Below the pieces are notes generated by a model. That model saw nothing but the letters and a program-made list of their open reading frames with translations, had not been told where the DNA came from and searched no databases. A DNA stretch of 64,000 nt from Planomicrobium stackebrandtii (GTDB taxonomy: Bacteria; Bacillota; Bacilli; Bacillales_A; Planococcaceae): positions 124,001 to 188,000 of the forward strand of contig NZ_JAUSWB010000003.1 of assembly GCF_030814955.1 (NCBI RefSeq), given 5' to 3'. The position numbers were made by a program, and so were the translations under genes. Positions within the stretch are counted from its first letter, which is position 1, and each line of letters begins with the position of its first letter. This document shows, one piece after another, positions 1-9,061 of this stretch.

Positions 1-81
1 AGAATCATTTGGCTGGATACAATGGAAACCTTGCTGTAGTTTGAACTCTTCTCTAACGATTAATGCACAAGTGAAACAACT

Positions 82-131
82 AAACCCAAAATAACCGCCA
101 TTCTGAAAAGGAAGGCAGTTGTTTTGGGTTT
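82..131. terminator. Imperfect bidirectional terminator hairpin
   Basis: An 18-nt arm at 82-99 is complementary to 114-131 apart from two positions, with a short loop between. It closes whatever gene enters from the left edge; a frame with stop at 42-44 is the only hint of such a gene and is too short to identify. Between 131 and 285 there is only AT-rich promoter-like sequence (a TTGCAA at 190 and TAAAAT at 216, with rather long spacing), presumably serving the helicase gene. Confidence 0.5.
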
Positions 132-285
132 ATTCATATTCAAAAATTGCTATTTACGCTGTCGCTTCAAAATTAGAATCCGAATCAATTTGCAATTTCA
201 TAAGAAAAAATGTGGTAAAATTATGAAATAATGATAACTATTAATTCGAAACGAATTTATTTTCTAAGAATATAGAGGTGAAGAT

Positions 286-3200
286 ATGAAACAGGAACTA
301 GTACATATGCGGGACAAATTGAATAACATCAGCAAACGAAACCGTTCGATCCGTTTATTGAAGCTTTACGACAAATGGAGTTTTGATTTGACGCGCAGCT
401 CTCCTAAAAATGCAGAAGGAATTGTCGAAGGCTTAAAGAAAAAGTCGACTAAATCCTTCTCGTTACTGACAAAGGATGAAGAAAAGGATGCTGCAAATAC
501 ACGGAAATTGACCACGCTTTACAGAAATATAAAAGGCATTGAAGATGAGACTGGTGTTCATGATTTTTATTTGGGAACACCGTTTGTTTCCGGAACTTTC
601 TCAGATGGTACGTTCTTCCAAGCACCCCTATTCCTTTATCCTGTACGTTTGGAAAAAGGAGCAATTAACCGGCAGACATTTGAGTTGAAGAAAGATGAGG
701 GTGAGCCAATCCTCAACCGGACCTTGTTTTTGGCATTTAAGAAAATAGATCAATTACGCTTTTCCGAAGAGTGGATGGATGAAGCGCAGGAAGTGGCAGC
801 AAAAGGGGATGCGGAAATTCAGTCTTTCCTGGAAAGATTCCAGTTGACGGTTACACAAATATCCGCTGATTATGAATCTTTAAAAGAATACAAGGCGGAT
901 GATATTCCGCCTAAGAGCAAGTTGAAACTCACAAAGAATGCTATCATTGGTCATTTCCCGCAGGGGAGTTCTTCGCTTGTCCGCGATTATGATCAATTGA
1001 TCGACCTGAGCGAAACGAGCAATTTATCGCTAGTGGGTGATCTTCTAAACCCTGAAAATGCGACAATAATGGAAAGTGATTGGGATGCTCAGAAGTCCGA
1101 GCCAGAAGACATCCGTGAATTTAATCGTCTCTATCTGTTAAACACTGATGGTTCCCAGGAAGAAATTCTAAAGGAAGCCCGCTATAAAAAAGGATTAGCG
1201 GTTCATGGTCCACCAGGAACCGGGAAGTCACAGGTGATTGTCAATCTGATTACAGATGCCCTCCATCAAAAGAAGAGAGTTCTGGTAGTATGCCAAAAAA
1301 GGGCCGCTCTGGATGTTGTTTATCAGCGGCTCCAAAGTCTCGACTTAACCGGTTATACCGCTTTAGTACACGATGAAAACCAAGATAGGAAAGCACTTTA
1401 CGGGAAAATAAATGATACCCTCTCGTATTCCTTAAATTACGAACAAGGATGGACGCAAAGTTTGCGGACCACGTCTCAGAAACTTGAGCAGCAGGAAATG
1501 GAACTGAATAATATTGCTGTCGGGCTGCATTCGAAAAGTGAAAATGGGCTGTCGCTGTATGATTTATACAGCAGAACCAAAAGTACTGGAGATATTAACG
1601 TTTTTATCAATATCGATTCAGCTGCGAATGGATTAGATGCTGAAAACCTAGAAGATGCTTTGGCAACGGTTTATACATATGCGGAGTGGTATGAACGGTT
1701 CGGCAAAGATTCCTATCCCCTGAAAGACAGACTTTCCTTTGCCAAGTTCGGTATGAAGGAAAAAACGGATTTCACTCAAAAAATGACTTACTTAATTGAA
1801 CAAACAAAAAAAGCGGAAGAGTGTTTAAATCTCTTGAATGCTGATGATATTACTCCCGGCTATACGTGGGGAATCCAGCAAGATCTTCTGAAAATCCAGC
1901 CGGATATCTCTGACGGTGAACCACGGACAATGCAAGGCTTGCGTCTATGGTATTGGACAAGTTTTACCGGTAAGAAAATTGTCGAGGATCTAAACAAAGG
2001 TGCTAAGTTTCCAGGTGTTAAATCGCAGGAATGGCCAAAGATTAAAAAGAGCTTGTTGCTGATGAATGATCTGGCGCAAATCACAAGTGATATAAATAAG
2101 GAAATGGAAGTCTTGAAACATTTTCTTGAACCCTCGAAAGTGGAGAAGTACAAAGAAATGGTTTCTGATGGCGCTTTGCCTCTAAAGGAAATGGAATTGA
2201 TTCAAGAATATCTTCATTCTGATTTTGAAGATTTGCAGCATATGGATCAGTTTGGACAGGAATGCAATCCAACGGAACAAAAGCTGATAAAGCTGTTGAT
2301 AGAAAAAAAGAATCAAATCGGTTTCGGCAATCTTCCAGAAAAATGGACAGAGGCGTTACGTCAATCTGTTTACCTTTTTTGGATCGACAAAGCGGAACGA
2401 AAGCATCCGGCAGTAAAAAAAGTATCGAACTCCGAATACAACCGACTGCGATCTACTTTTGAAGAATTGGTTGAAAAGAAAAAAGAACTGGCTCGTCAAT
2501 ATTTGATCAACGAGCTGAAACTATCCTTGCAAGGCGCACAGGATTCATCAAGGGACATATTCAAAGACCTCAAGCACCAGACCGGTAAAAAGCGGCAAGT
2601 ATGGCCGTTGCGGAAACTAGTGAACCAATATGCGGATAAAGGACTGATGGACGTTGCGCCGGTATGGCTTGCATCTCCAGAAATCGTTTCTTCCATTTTT
2701 CCGTTGACTGAAAACCTTTTTGACCTGGTCATCTTTGATGAAGCTTCACAATGTACTGTTGAGAACGGCTTGCCGTCCATCTATCGCGCGAAGCAAGTGA
2801 TTGTAGCAGGTGACGAAATGCAACTGCCGCCATCAAATATGTTCATGTCTACTATTGAAAATGATGAGGATGAAGAAGATTTTCTGTCCAATGATTCACC
2901 GAGTTTATTAAATTTGGCTAAACGCAGATTTGATGAAAAGACGCTTCAATGGCATTATCGTTCTAAATATGAGGAATTGATCAACTACTCGAATCATGCC
3001 TTTTATAACGGTGCGATTCAAATATCGCCGAATGTCCAACCGTATAAAGAGCCTCCAGCTATCCAATGGATTAAGGTGGAAAACGGCAGATGGATCGATC
3101 GAGCCAACGAAGTGGAGGCCATAAAGGTAGTAGAAGTTCTCAAGGAACTATTGATTACTAAACAAGATAAGTCAGTTGGAATCATCACGTTCAACAGCAC

Positions 3201-4029
3201 CCAACAGACGAAGATTCTAGATATGATTGAGAAAGCTGCAATGGACGATATGGAGTTTGGTTCATTGTATGGAGAAGTGATGAGCAGAGGATTGGATGAA
3301 CGAATTTTTGTAAAAAATATTGAAAATGTCCAAGGGGATGAGCGAGACATTATCCTTTTCTCAGTAGGGTATGGTCGGAACGAAGAAGGGCGCGTATACA
3401 ACCGCTTTGGTTCACTGAACCAAGAAGGTGGCGAAAACCGTCTGAATGTTGCTGTGACACGTGCGAAAGAAGAAACAATCGTCGTCAGCAGCATTGAGCC
3501 TGAGGAGCTAGAAGTGGCGAACTCGAAAAGTAATGGCCCTCGCCTGTTCAAAGACTATTTGAAATACGCAAGAGCAGTTTCCAACGGTCAAATTGAAAGA
3601 GTAGAGGAAGTCATCCAAGACATCAATGAACTTGGGAACACCAGTGTCTCTACATCAGCATTGCAATTCGATTCACCTTTCGAGGAACAGGTCTACCAGC
3701 AGTTGCGAAACCTTGGATACGAAGTCCAAACGCAAGTCGGTATGTCCGGATACAGAATTGACTTGGCCGTCATCCATCCAAACGATCCTTCTCAATATAT
3801 TGTAGGGATTGAGTGTGATGGGGCAATGTATCACAGTTCAAAGAATGCAAAAGAACGCGATATCTACCGCCAAAAGTTCCTCGAAAGCCGCGGATGGACA
3901 ATCGAACGCATCTGGAGCCGTAACTGGTGGAAAAATCAGAGTGTAGAGATTGAGCGGATCGATCAGGTGATTAAGGCTTTGGTGAAGAAGGATGAGGTTA
4001 AGGCGGGTATTGTTGGGGTTGTGAAATGA
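286..4029 (+). CDS. SF1 (UPF1-like) helicase with C-terminal PD-(D/E)XK nuclease domain
   Basis: Predicted nucleic-acid helicase/translocase fused to a nuclease. The N-terminus (residues 5-30, an SKRNRSIRLL stretch) resembles DUF4011-type helicases. Walker A GPPGTGKS lies at about 308-315, DEAS (motif II) at 818-821, GDEMQLPP (motif III) at 842-849, HYRS (motif IV) at 890, VQGDERD (motif V) near 1015 and VAVTRAK (motif VI) near 1054. A helical insert of about 400 residues separates motifs Ia and II. Residues about 1127-1225 form an MTES_1575-type (Vsr/DUF559-like) nuclease with D1159 and E1176-C-D-G, then a WW-containing tail. The GAGGTG ribosome site sits 7 nt before the ATG. The next gene follows after 42 nt, so co-transcription is likely. 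Homologous architectures are common in defence islands; this exact pair is not one I can name. Confidence 0.85.
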   Translation: MKQELVHMRDKLNNISKRNRSIRLLKLYDKWSFDLTRSSPKNAEGIVEGLKKKSTKSFSLLTKDEEKDAANTRKLTTLYRNIKGIEDETGVHDFYLGTPFVSGTFSDGTFFQAPLFLYPVRLEKGAINRQTFELKKDEGEPILNRTLFLAFKKIDQLRFSEEWMDEAQEVAAKGDAEIQSFLERFQLTVTQISADYESLKEYKADDIPPKSKLKLTKNAIIGHFPQGSSSLVRDYDQLIDLSETSNLSLVGDLLNPENATIMESDWDAQKSEPEDIREFNRLYLLNTDGSQEEILKEARYKKGLAVHGPPGTGKSQVIVNLITDALHQKKRVLVVCQKRAALDVVYQRLQSLDLTGYTALVHDENQDRKALYGKINDTLSYSLNYEQGWTQSLRTTSQKLEQQEMELNNIAVGLHSKSENGLSLYDLYSRTKSTGDINVFINIDSAANGLDAENLEDALATVYTYAEWYERFGKDSYPLKDRLSFAKFGMKEKTDFTQKMTYLIEQTKKAEECLNLLNADDITPGYTWGIQQDLLKIQPDISDGEPRTMQGLRLWYWTSFTGKKIVEDLNKGAKFPGVKSQEWPKIKKSLLLMNDLAQITSDINKEMEVLKHFLEPSKVEKYKEMVSDGALPLKEMELIQEYLHSDFEDLQHMDQFGQECNPTEQKLIKLLIEKKNQIGFGNLPEKWTEALRQSVYLFWIDKAERKHPAVKKVSNSEYNRLRSTFEELVEKKKELARQYLINELKLSLQGAQDSSRDIFKDLKHQTGKKRQVWPLRKLVNQYADKGLMDVAPVWLASPEIVSSIFPLTENLFDLVIFDEASQCTVENGLPSIYRAKQVIVAGDEMQLPPSNMFMSTIENDEDEEDFLSNDSPSLLNLAKRRFDEKTLQWHYRSKYEELINYSNHAFYNGAIQISPNVQPYKEPPAIQWIKVENGRWIDRANEVEAIKVVEVLKELLITKQDKSVGIITFNSTQQTKILDMIEKAAMDDMEFGSLYGEVMSRGLDERIFVKNIENVQGDERDIILFSVGYGRNEEGRVYNRFGSLNQEGGENRLNVAVTRAKEETIVVSSIEPEELEVANSKSNGPRLFKDYLKYARAVSNGQIERVEEVIQDINELGNTSVSTSALQFDSPFEEQVYQQLRNLGYEVQTQVGMSGYRIDLAVIHPNDPSQYIVGIECDGAMYHSSKNAKERDIYRQKFLESRGWTIERIWSRNWWKNQSVEIERIDQVIKALVKKDEVKAGIVGVVK

Positions 4030-4071
4030 ATTAGTTATAGAGAGTAATTTTCAATTGAGGAGGTAATTGCT

Positions 4072-6144
4072 ATGCAAGAACTGGAATCATTAAAAAGTAT
4101 CTTCAAAGACAGAATTTTTAGGGTGCCAGATTATCAAAGAGGATATGCTTGGAAAGAAGAACACTTAGAAGACTTTTGGGAAGATATCATCAATTTGCCT
4201 AATGATAGATATCACTATACTGGGTTACTCTCTTTAAAGCTCGTCCCTGAAGAGGTATGGGAACGGTGGGATAAAGAAGGTTGGTTAATAGAAGACAGAG
4301 GATTTAGACCGTTTCATGTTGTAGATGGTCAGCAAAGACTTACGACCTTTATAATATTAATCAATGAAATAGTAAATTGCGTGTTTCAGCTTTCAGAAAA
4401 CCAAGGAAAAAACCCGGAAGAAATCTATCTTGGATCCTTTAATCTGTTGGAAATCCAACAGGAGTATTTGATGATTGCAAAGCCGCCTCATGCAATTATC
4501 AAAAGTTATAAATTTGGTTATGAAAAGGATAATCCGAGTTCCGAACTTCTAAAACATCGTATTCTTTCGAATGCCGAAAGCCACGGATCTGTCTCGGAGT
4601 CATATTACACCTTGAACCTTGAGAATGCTAAAATTTTTTTCAGAGAAAATCTAAATAACTATTTCACTTTTAATGGTATACAGGGTATTGAAATGCTGTT
4701 TAAGAAACTGACAAGAAACTTAATGTTCAATATACATGAGATACAGGATGACTTTGATGTATTTGTAGCTTTTGAAACCATGAATAATCGAGGGAAAAAA
4801 TTATCCAATCTAGAATTATTAAAAAACCGTTTAATTTATTTAACAACTTTGTATGAAAAATCTGAATTGAATAATGATGATAAGAGGATACTGCGCGACA
4901 ACATAAATGAGGCCTGGAAAAATATTTACCATTATTTGGGGAGAAATAAAAAGAGGCCACTAGTGGACGATGAATTTTTAAACGCACACTGGATTTTATC
5001 TTTTCCTTACACAAGACAAAAAGGCGACGATTATATAAAGTATCTCTTAGATGAAAAATTCACACCGAAAAATGTTTTTACAAAAGTTCCGGTTGTTAAG
5101 GATTCAATAATCGAAGTAGAAGAAATAGTTGATGATACAGATGAATTTGAAGAAGAACTGCCCCTAGCAGTTTCAAATGCTAAATTAACACCTTCTGAGA
5201 TTGAAGCGTATGTAGAGAGCCTGAAAGTTGCAGCCCGGCATTGGTATAATACTTTCAACCCAATAAACAATTCAGAATTAGATAAAGAAGAACGTCTATG
5301 GTTGGATCGGATAAACAGAGTTGGGATAGTATATTTCAGACCTCTGTTGTTAGCCGCTTTAATGTCATCAAATATAAAGCAGGGAGAAAGAGTAGAGCTG
5401 TTTAGACAAGTTGAAAGATTTATTTTTATAGCCTTCAGATTGGGTAGAGCGTTTTCCAATTATAGAAACAGTGAGTTTTTCCGTCTTGCCAGGAAGTTGC
5501 AAAATGGGGAAATTACTGTCCAAGAAATTATATGTATACTAGAAGCTCGAATTGAAGATTGGCTGGAAGCTAAAACAGCTTACGACAATCAACCGTTTAA
5601 TACCTATATAAAAAGAAAATTTGTCAATTCGAGTGGTTTTTATGGATGGAATGGATTGAAATATTTATTATACGAATATGAGTACGAGATGATGAGTAAA
5701 TGGGGAAACCAAAAAATTGATTGGAATCTGTTTGTAAAGAACGAAGATGATAAAGTATCGATTGAACATATTTATCCGCAAACCCCAACTAGAATAGAAT
5801 GGTTGGAACCTTTCAAAGATTTTTCTCTTGTACAGCAAAAGTATTTAACCAACTCATTAGGAAACCTACTTCCTCTTTCTCAAAGTATAAACTCCAGTCT
5901 GCAAAATAATATATTCTCTGAAAAGAAACATCCTGTAAGTAGTGAGCGCCGAGGATTTGCGAATGGATCTCATAGCGAAATAGAGGTTTCTTATTATAAT
6001 GAATGGACCGCAAAGGAAATTCTTGAAAGAGGATTAAAGCTTATAAGTTTCATGGAAAAGAGATGGGATATAAAGTTTCCTAATATTGATACGAAGCTAG
6101 AGTTTCTGTGTCTAGAATTTATGAAAGATTCCAGCGCCAATTGA
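4072..6144 (+). CDS. DUF262/DUF1524 protein, GmrSD-like type IV restriction family
   Basis: The 690-aa protein has the two domains of the GmrS/GmrD family. The N-terminal DUF262 (ParB/Srx-like nucleotidase fold) shows FRVPDYQRGYAW at about 17-28 and the DGQQRLTT motif at 85-92. The C-terminal DUF1524 HNH nuclease shows EHIYPQ at 565-570 (H566 the likely catalytic His) and N594-SLGN598 with N607 further on. Family members restrict modified (for example glucosylated) phage DNA using NTP hydrolysis; that activity here is inferred. GAGGAGG lies 7 nt upstream of the ATG, and the gene is 42 nt after the helicase-nuclease gene, so the two read as one operon. Base composition is more AT-rich than the helicase gene, hinting at separate acquisition. 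Confidence 0.85.
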   Translation: MQELESLKSIFKDRIFRVPDYQRGYAWKEEHLEDFWEDIINLPNDRYHYTGLLSLKLVPEEVWERWDKEGWLIEDRGFRPFHVVDGQQRLTTFIILINEIVNCVFQLSENQGKNPEEIYLGSFNLLEIQQEYLMIAKPPHAIIKSYKFGYEKDNPSSELLKHRILSNAESHGSVSESYYTLNLENAKIFFRENLNNYFTFNGIQGIEMLFKKLTRNLMFNIHEIQDDFDVFVAFETMNNRGKKLSNLELLKNRLIYLTTLYEKSELNNDDKRILRDNINEAWKNIYHYLGRNKKRPLVDDEFLNAHWILSFPYTRQKGDDYIKYLLDEKFTPKNVFTKVPVVKDSIIEVEEIVDDTDEFEEELPLAVSNAKLTPSEIEAYVESLKVAARHWYNTFNPINNSELDKEERLWLDRINRVGIVYFRPLLLAALMSSNIKQGERVELFRQVERFIFIAFRLGRAFSNYRNSEFFRLARKLQNGEITVQEIICILEARIEDWLEAKTAYDNQPFNTYIKRKFVNSSGFYGWNGLKYLLYEYEYEMMSKWGNQKIDWNLFVKNEDDKVSIEHIYPQTPTRIEWLEPFKDFSLVQQKYLTNSLGNLLPLSQSINSSLQNNIFSEKKHPVSSERRGFANGSHSEIEVSYYNEWTAKEILERGLKLISFMEKRWDIKFPNIDTKLEFLCLEFMKDSSAN

Positions 6145-6149
6145 ATTTT

Positions 6150-6640
6150 AAGTAGAATCCATTTAAAATTCTCATCCCTCTGCATGAAATTTAGGTGCAA
6201 CTATAGACCAAGTCACTACAAAAAATCTCAACCAACTTGAATTTGTGATGCCCACGTCTATCGGGAAACTTGAGGACGAAAAGATTTCCGATGACTTTAC
6301 AAAGCTGGATAAGACCTTTCCTTTCGAGTTAACACGAGGTGCAGTTGAAAAAATGGTTGACGAAGAAGATTTTTTTGAAATTAAAGTTGCCGGAGAAACG
6401 ATGAAAGCTGAGGTCAAAATACCGTAAGAGCAAGGGCCGTTTCAAGTCATGCTGATTTTAGCCGGTTCAACACCAACAAGTCGCGATGGCAACTCAATAA
6501 TGTTTCTCGGCAACAATGATAGTTTGAAAAAAGTGACAGACAAGGTTGCGTGGAATAGTATTGTCAGCATTCGCTACGACATTCGCGGTGTGGAGGTTAG
6601 TAAAATATTTGGCATTCTCATAACTAATGTGTAGTACAAT
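6150..6640 (+). other. Possible decayed coding region (two small open frames)
   Basis: After the GmrSD-like gene a protein-like frame runs from about 6193 to 6427 (ending ...AEVKIP) with no ribosome site. A second frame, about 6449-6634 (starting MLILAGSTPTSRDG), overlaps no known family. Both have charged, globular-looking composition but no convincing start, and they sit in different frames. I read this as remnants of one or two genes; I do not recognise the ancestor. It could also be two genuine small genes of unknown function. Confidence 0.3.
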
Positions 6641-6700
6641 TCAAGTAACAAGCAGAAGATAAGTTCTTAATAAACCTTTTTGGAAAAGGACGATGAAATA

Positions 6701-6973
6701 ATGACCATTACAATTAAATATTGGATTAAAAGAGTGGTGTATTTATTTAAAAGTTACAATTCTCAAGTAAGGGAACTAAATGAAGATTATAGGAACTATG
6801 CTGATTGTAATAAAAAGTTTTTTTATGACGATTACATGGATAGGCGAAAAAGCGATAAAAAACTAATAATGATATTAATAGCCTTTGGAGTTAGCCTATT
6901 CATTCTTGTTATCAATAAAATTCGGGCGAAATTTAAAGCTAAAAGAAAAATGAAAATTTCCAAAAGACTTTGA
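6701..6973 (+). CDS. Small single-pass membrane protein, unknown
   Basis: A 90-aa protein from the ATG at 6701; a TTG 21 nt upstream in frame is less likely. An AAAAGGA stretch lies about 9 nt before the ATG. The N-terminal 50 residues are hydrophilic and helical. A strongly hydrophobic segment around residues 57-74 (IMILIAFGVSLFILVI) is followed by a very basic tail (RAKFKAKRKMK), so the C-terminus is predicted cytoplasmic. I recognise no family. It lies between the defence-like cassette and a degenerate intergenic repeat. Confidence 0.45.
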   Translation: MTITIKYWIKRVVYLFKSYNSQVRELNEDYRNYADCNKKFFYDDYMDRRKSDKKLIMILIAFGVSLFILVINKIRAKFKAKRKMKISKRL

Positions 6974-6974
6974 T

Positions 6975-7110
6975 GATACATTACACTTTGTACTTCACAT
7001 ACTGCCACGCAAATTGATTCTAAATATTAAGTTGTGATTTTTCTTTTTATTCACCCATATAATTTTTTTGGGATTTGTGAGGTTCTTTTGGAAGCGAGGT
7101 TTATTATAAC
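6975..7110 (+). repeat. Degenerate copy of intergenic repeat family A
   Basis: The segment keeps the tail of the family seen elsewhere in the window: GTGATTTTTCTTTTTATTCA, then ATATAATTTTTTTGGGATT and a TTTTGGAAGC motif. The hairpin part is poorly preserved. The remaining sequence to 7364 is AT-rich, without a gene, and probably carries the promoter of the next gene. Confidence 0.45.
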
Positions 7111-7364
7111 TTCAAATAATGGACAGCTGAATCGGGGGAATTCTTAGGGGTGCAATTTAACGACTGCCATCTTAGACCGCCTTTTCACTGGAGCGAGATT
7201 TTCATATTCGACGATCAAGCTGTTAAACCTTAATCGGGGAAAATTGTTGATTTCTACTTGACAGTTACAGATTTGTATTAACTACTTTTAAATTTTATAT
7301 ATATTAAGACTATATTAAAAAAAATTTTAGAATTTTCTTGTGAATTATGAAGGAGAGGATTGAA

Positions 7365-7628
7365 ATGAATGAATCTAAATTTTATGATATCGTTAAAGAA
7401 GTTGAAAATGAAATGGGAGGATACATTACCCAAACCTCTGTTAATGGATTTTCAGTTGAAATAGAATGTAAGTCAAATTCTGGTAAACAGAGACATACAG
7501 CTAAATTCGAGTTCGATAAAAATACAGGCGACTCTACTACTACCTTTGCTGCTTATCCGAACTCTGGTACCTACAGATATTTTAGAGATGAAGTTCGAGC
7601 TAAAATGAGAAAAGAACTAAACAATTAA
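7365..7628 (+). CDS. Hypothetical 87-aa protein
   Basis: The ATG at 7365 is preferred over the in-frame ATG at 7347 because GAAGGAGAGG sits just upstream of 7365. The protein is small and soluble, with alternating beta-strand-like segments (GYITQTSVNGFSVEIECK, then TAKFEFD) and a basic helical C-terminus (DEVRAKMRKEL). No motif or family was recognised. It is flanked by AT-rich spacers and followed by a family B repeat hairpin that can serve as its terminator. Confidence 0.5.
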   Translation: MNESKFYDIVKEVENEMGGYITQTSVNGFSVEIECKSNSGKQRHTAKFEFDKNTGDSTTTFAAYPNSGTYRYFRDEVRAKMRKELNN

Positions 7629-7687
7629 AAGTCCGCATCCCTATGTTAAAAAATTATTAATCATGATAATCACTGAATATTGCACTG

Positions 7688-7785
7688 TGTAAGAGTCAAT
7701 GCAGTTTATTAGCAATAATTGCGTCCATAAAAGCCGTATTCAATAACCTTAAGGGTTAAAAGATACGGCTTTGGGATTTTTTCTA
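7688..7785 (+). repeat. Intergenic repeat family B, copy 1 (hairpin/terminator)
   Basis: A CAGTTTATTA box at about 7701 precedes a hairpin with arms AAAGCCGTAT (7730-7739) and ATACGGCTTT (7763-7772), with an inner AACCTT/AAGGGTT pairing and a T-rich 3' side. The same layout recurs at 11.5, 17.0 and 21.1 kb. Confidence 0.65.
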
Positions 7786-7871
7786 GGACGTAAAATATTA
7801 TAAATGCTTGCGACACAACGAAAATCTTGGAATTGCTGGCGATTTAGAAATATAAGAAATTTAATTAAGTT

Positions 7872-8024
7872 TTAATCTATAATATTTGTACTTGATATAC
7901 TATTTTTAAATCCACATTCTGTGCAGGGCCAAATGTATTTATGATCGTCAAATTTTTCTTGATTGTTTAAATGTGCATTACAACGGTCGCAAAACCAGTC
8001 GATATCTGGAAATCTTTCTCCCAT
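7872..8024 (-). CDS. 50-aa zinc-ribbon-like protein
   Basis: The reverse-strand ATG at 8024 is preceded by GGAGG and an 8-nt spacer. The product, beginning MGERFPDIDW, has two CxxC knuckles, C12-D-R-C15 and C34-T-E-C37, 18 residues apart, as in a rubredoxin-like or zinc-ribbon fold. Trp, His and Tyr residues around the knuckles (DDHKYIWPCTEC) support a real protein. Its role is unknown; similar tiny ribbons often bind nucleic acid or act as structural subunits. It is transcribed in the same direction as the neighbour at 8278-8757 but 250 nt downstream of it. Confidence 0.7.
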   Translation of the reverse strand: MGERFPDIDWFCDRCNAHLNNQEKFDDHKYIWPCTECGFKNSISSTNIID

Positions 8025-8277
8025 TATTTAGAGCCTCCATTATTTGAAATTTACTAAATAAAAATAGTGTAGTTCCTTGAAATTCTTCAATAAGCCAAAA
8101 TGATAGCTGATAGCAGACCTACAGAGAGAAGTGGACCAACCAAGGACATTATTTAAAAATTAATTTAGGTTATGCATTCTGTAATATTACAATGAAAGTC
8201 ACTTTACTGTTGCGAACCCGATTCATTTAATTCACTACAAATACATAATGTTGTCTCTAGTGCGGAGGCATAATTAA

Positions 8278-8757
8278 TTACCAGACACTTTGTATCGAGC
8301 TGTTGAATAACTCGCCTTTGTAATAGTATGAGAATTGAAAATCCCTTTTATTTAGTGTGTTTAGAATCGCTTCTATTAAAATATTTTTATTTTCGTTCAA
8401 ATATACACGCAGGAAAACTTCTACTCTTTGTAAGGCTAAATGAACATCTTTTGTTTCTATTAAATTGTTATCAATAGCAAACAACGGGTATGTTCCTTCA
8501 GGAGTTACTGCTTTTGTTAAAGCTTTTTGGTATCCAGAGTCATATGCGTTGTTCAATATATTTTCTGAAATTTCTTCTATTGATGGAATAGTGTTACCAG
8601 AGGACAACGTCTTGTAAATTGTTAGTATAGTATCTATACTATTTAATTGTTCGTTAGAGATTATAATTGAAGGTTTTTTTTCCACAGCTACAATCTCTTG
8701 CGTATATTGATCAACTACTTTTATTTTTAGTGTTAAATCTTGCGTTTTTACTGACAT
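8278..8757 (-). CDS. Hypothetical 159-aa protein
   Basis: The start ATG at 8757 (reverse strand) has a GGGGGA ribosome site about 5 nt upstream. The sequence opens with a beta-rich stretch (TQDLTLKIKVVDQ), then becomes mainly helical with an FLRVYLNENKNILIEAIL segment near the C-terminus. It has no signal peptide or membrane segment, and I recognise no family. It is AT-rich and stands alone on the reverse strand among forward genes, which suggests acquired DNA. Confidence 0.55.
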   Translation of the reverse strand: MSVKTQDLTLKIKVVDQYTQEIVAVEKKPSIIISNEQLNSIDTILTIYKTLSSGNTIPSIEEISENILNNAYDSGYQKALTKAVTPEGTYPLFAIDNNLIETKDVHLALQRVEVFLRVYLNENKNILIEAILNTLNKRDFQFSYYYKGELFNSSIQSVW

Positions 8758-8907
8758 TAAATATCCCCCAATATTTTATTATTTATTAATTATTATATTC
8801 TAGATATAAGAGGGAAATCCTGCAAAAAAAGATTCCCTTTGTAAAAAAAAATTTAATCGCCATCCTATGTCAAACCTAATACAATTAATTTAAATTATTG
8901 CGTCCTG

Positions 8908-9056
8908 TTAAAAAATTTTAACCGATTTTGACAACACACTACAATTTATACTTTATACACAACCATACCGACTGCAGCAGCATTGCGGTTGTGTTTTTCT
9001 TTTTATTCATTCCGTATAAATTGTTTGGGAATTCCGTCGCTCCCAAGGAAGTGGAA
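8908..9056 (+). repeat. Intergenic repeat family A, full-length copy with terminator hairpin
   Basis: It contains the 5' box CCGATTTTGACAACAC (8922-8937), a hairpin ACACAACC (8957-8964) / GGTTGTGT (8987-8994) followed by TTTTTCTTTTTATTCA, then ATAAATTGTTTGGGAATT and the 3' box GTCGCTCCCAAGGAAG ending near 9051. The 3' box ends within 10 nt of the broken 5' end of the hydrolase remnant at 9062, so the element probably marks the breakpoint. Confidence 0.7.
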
Positions 9057-9061
9057 AATAA

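Noticed and set aside
3018..3551. 177-aa reverse-strand frame inside the helicase gene
   Set aside because: Antisense shadow of a gene with clear helicase motifs; Ser/Arg-rich composition and no ribosome site.
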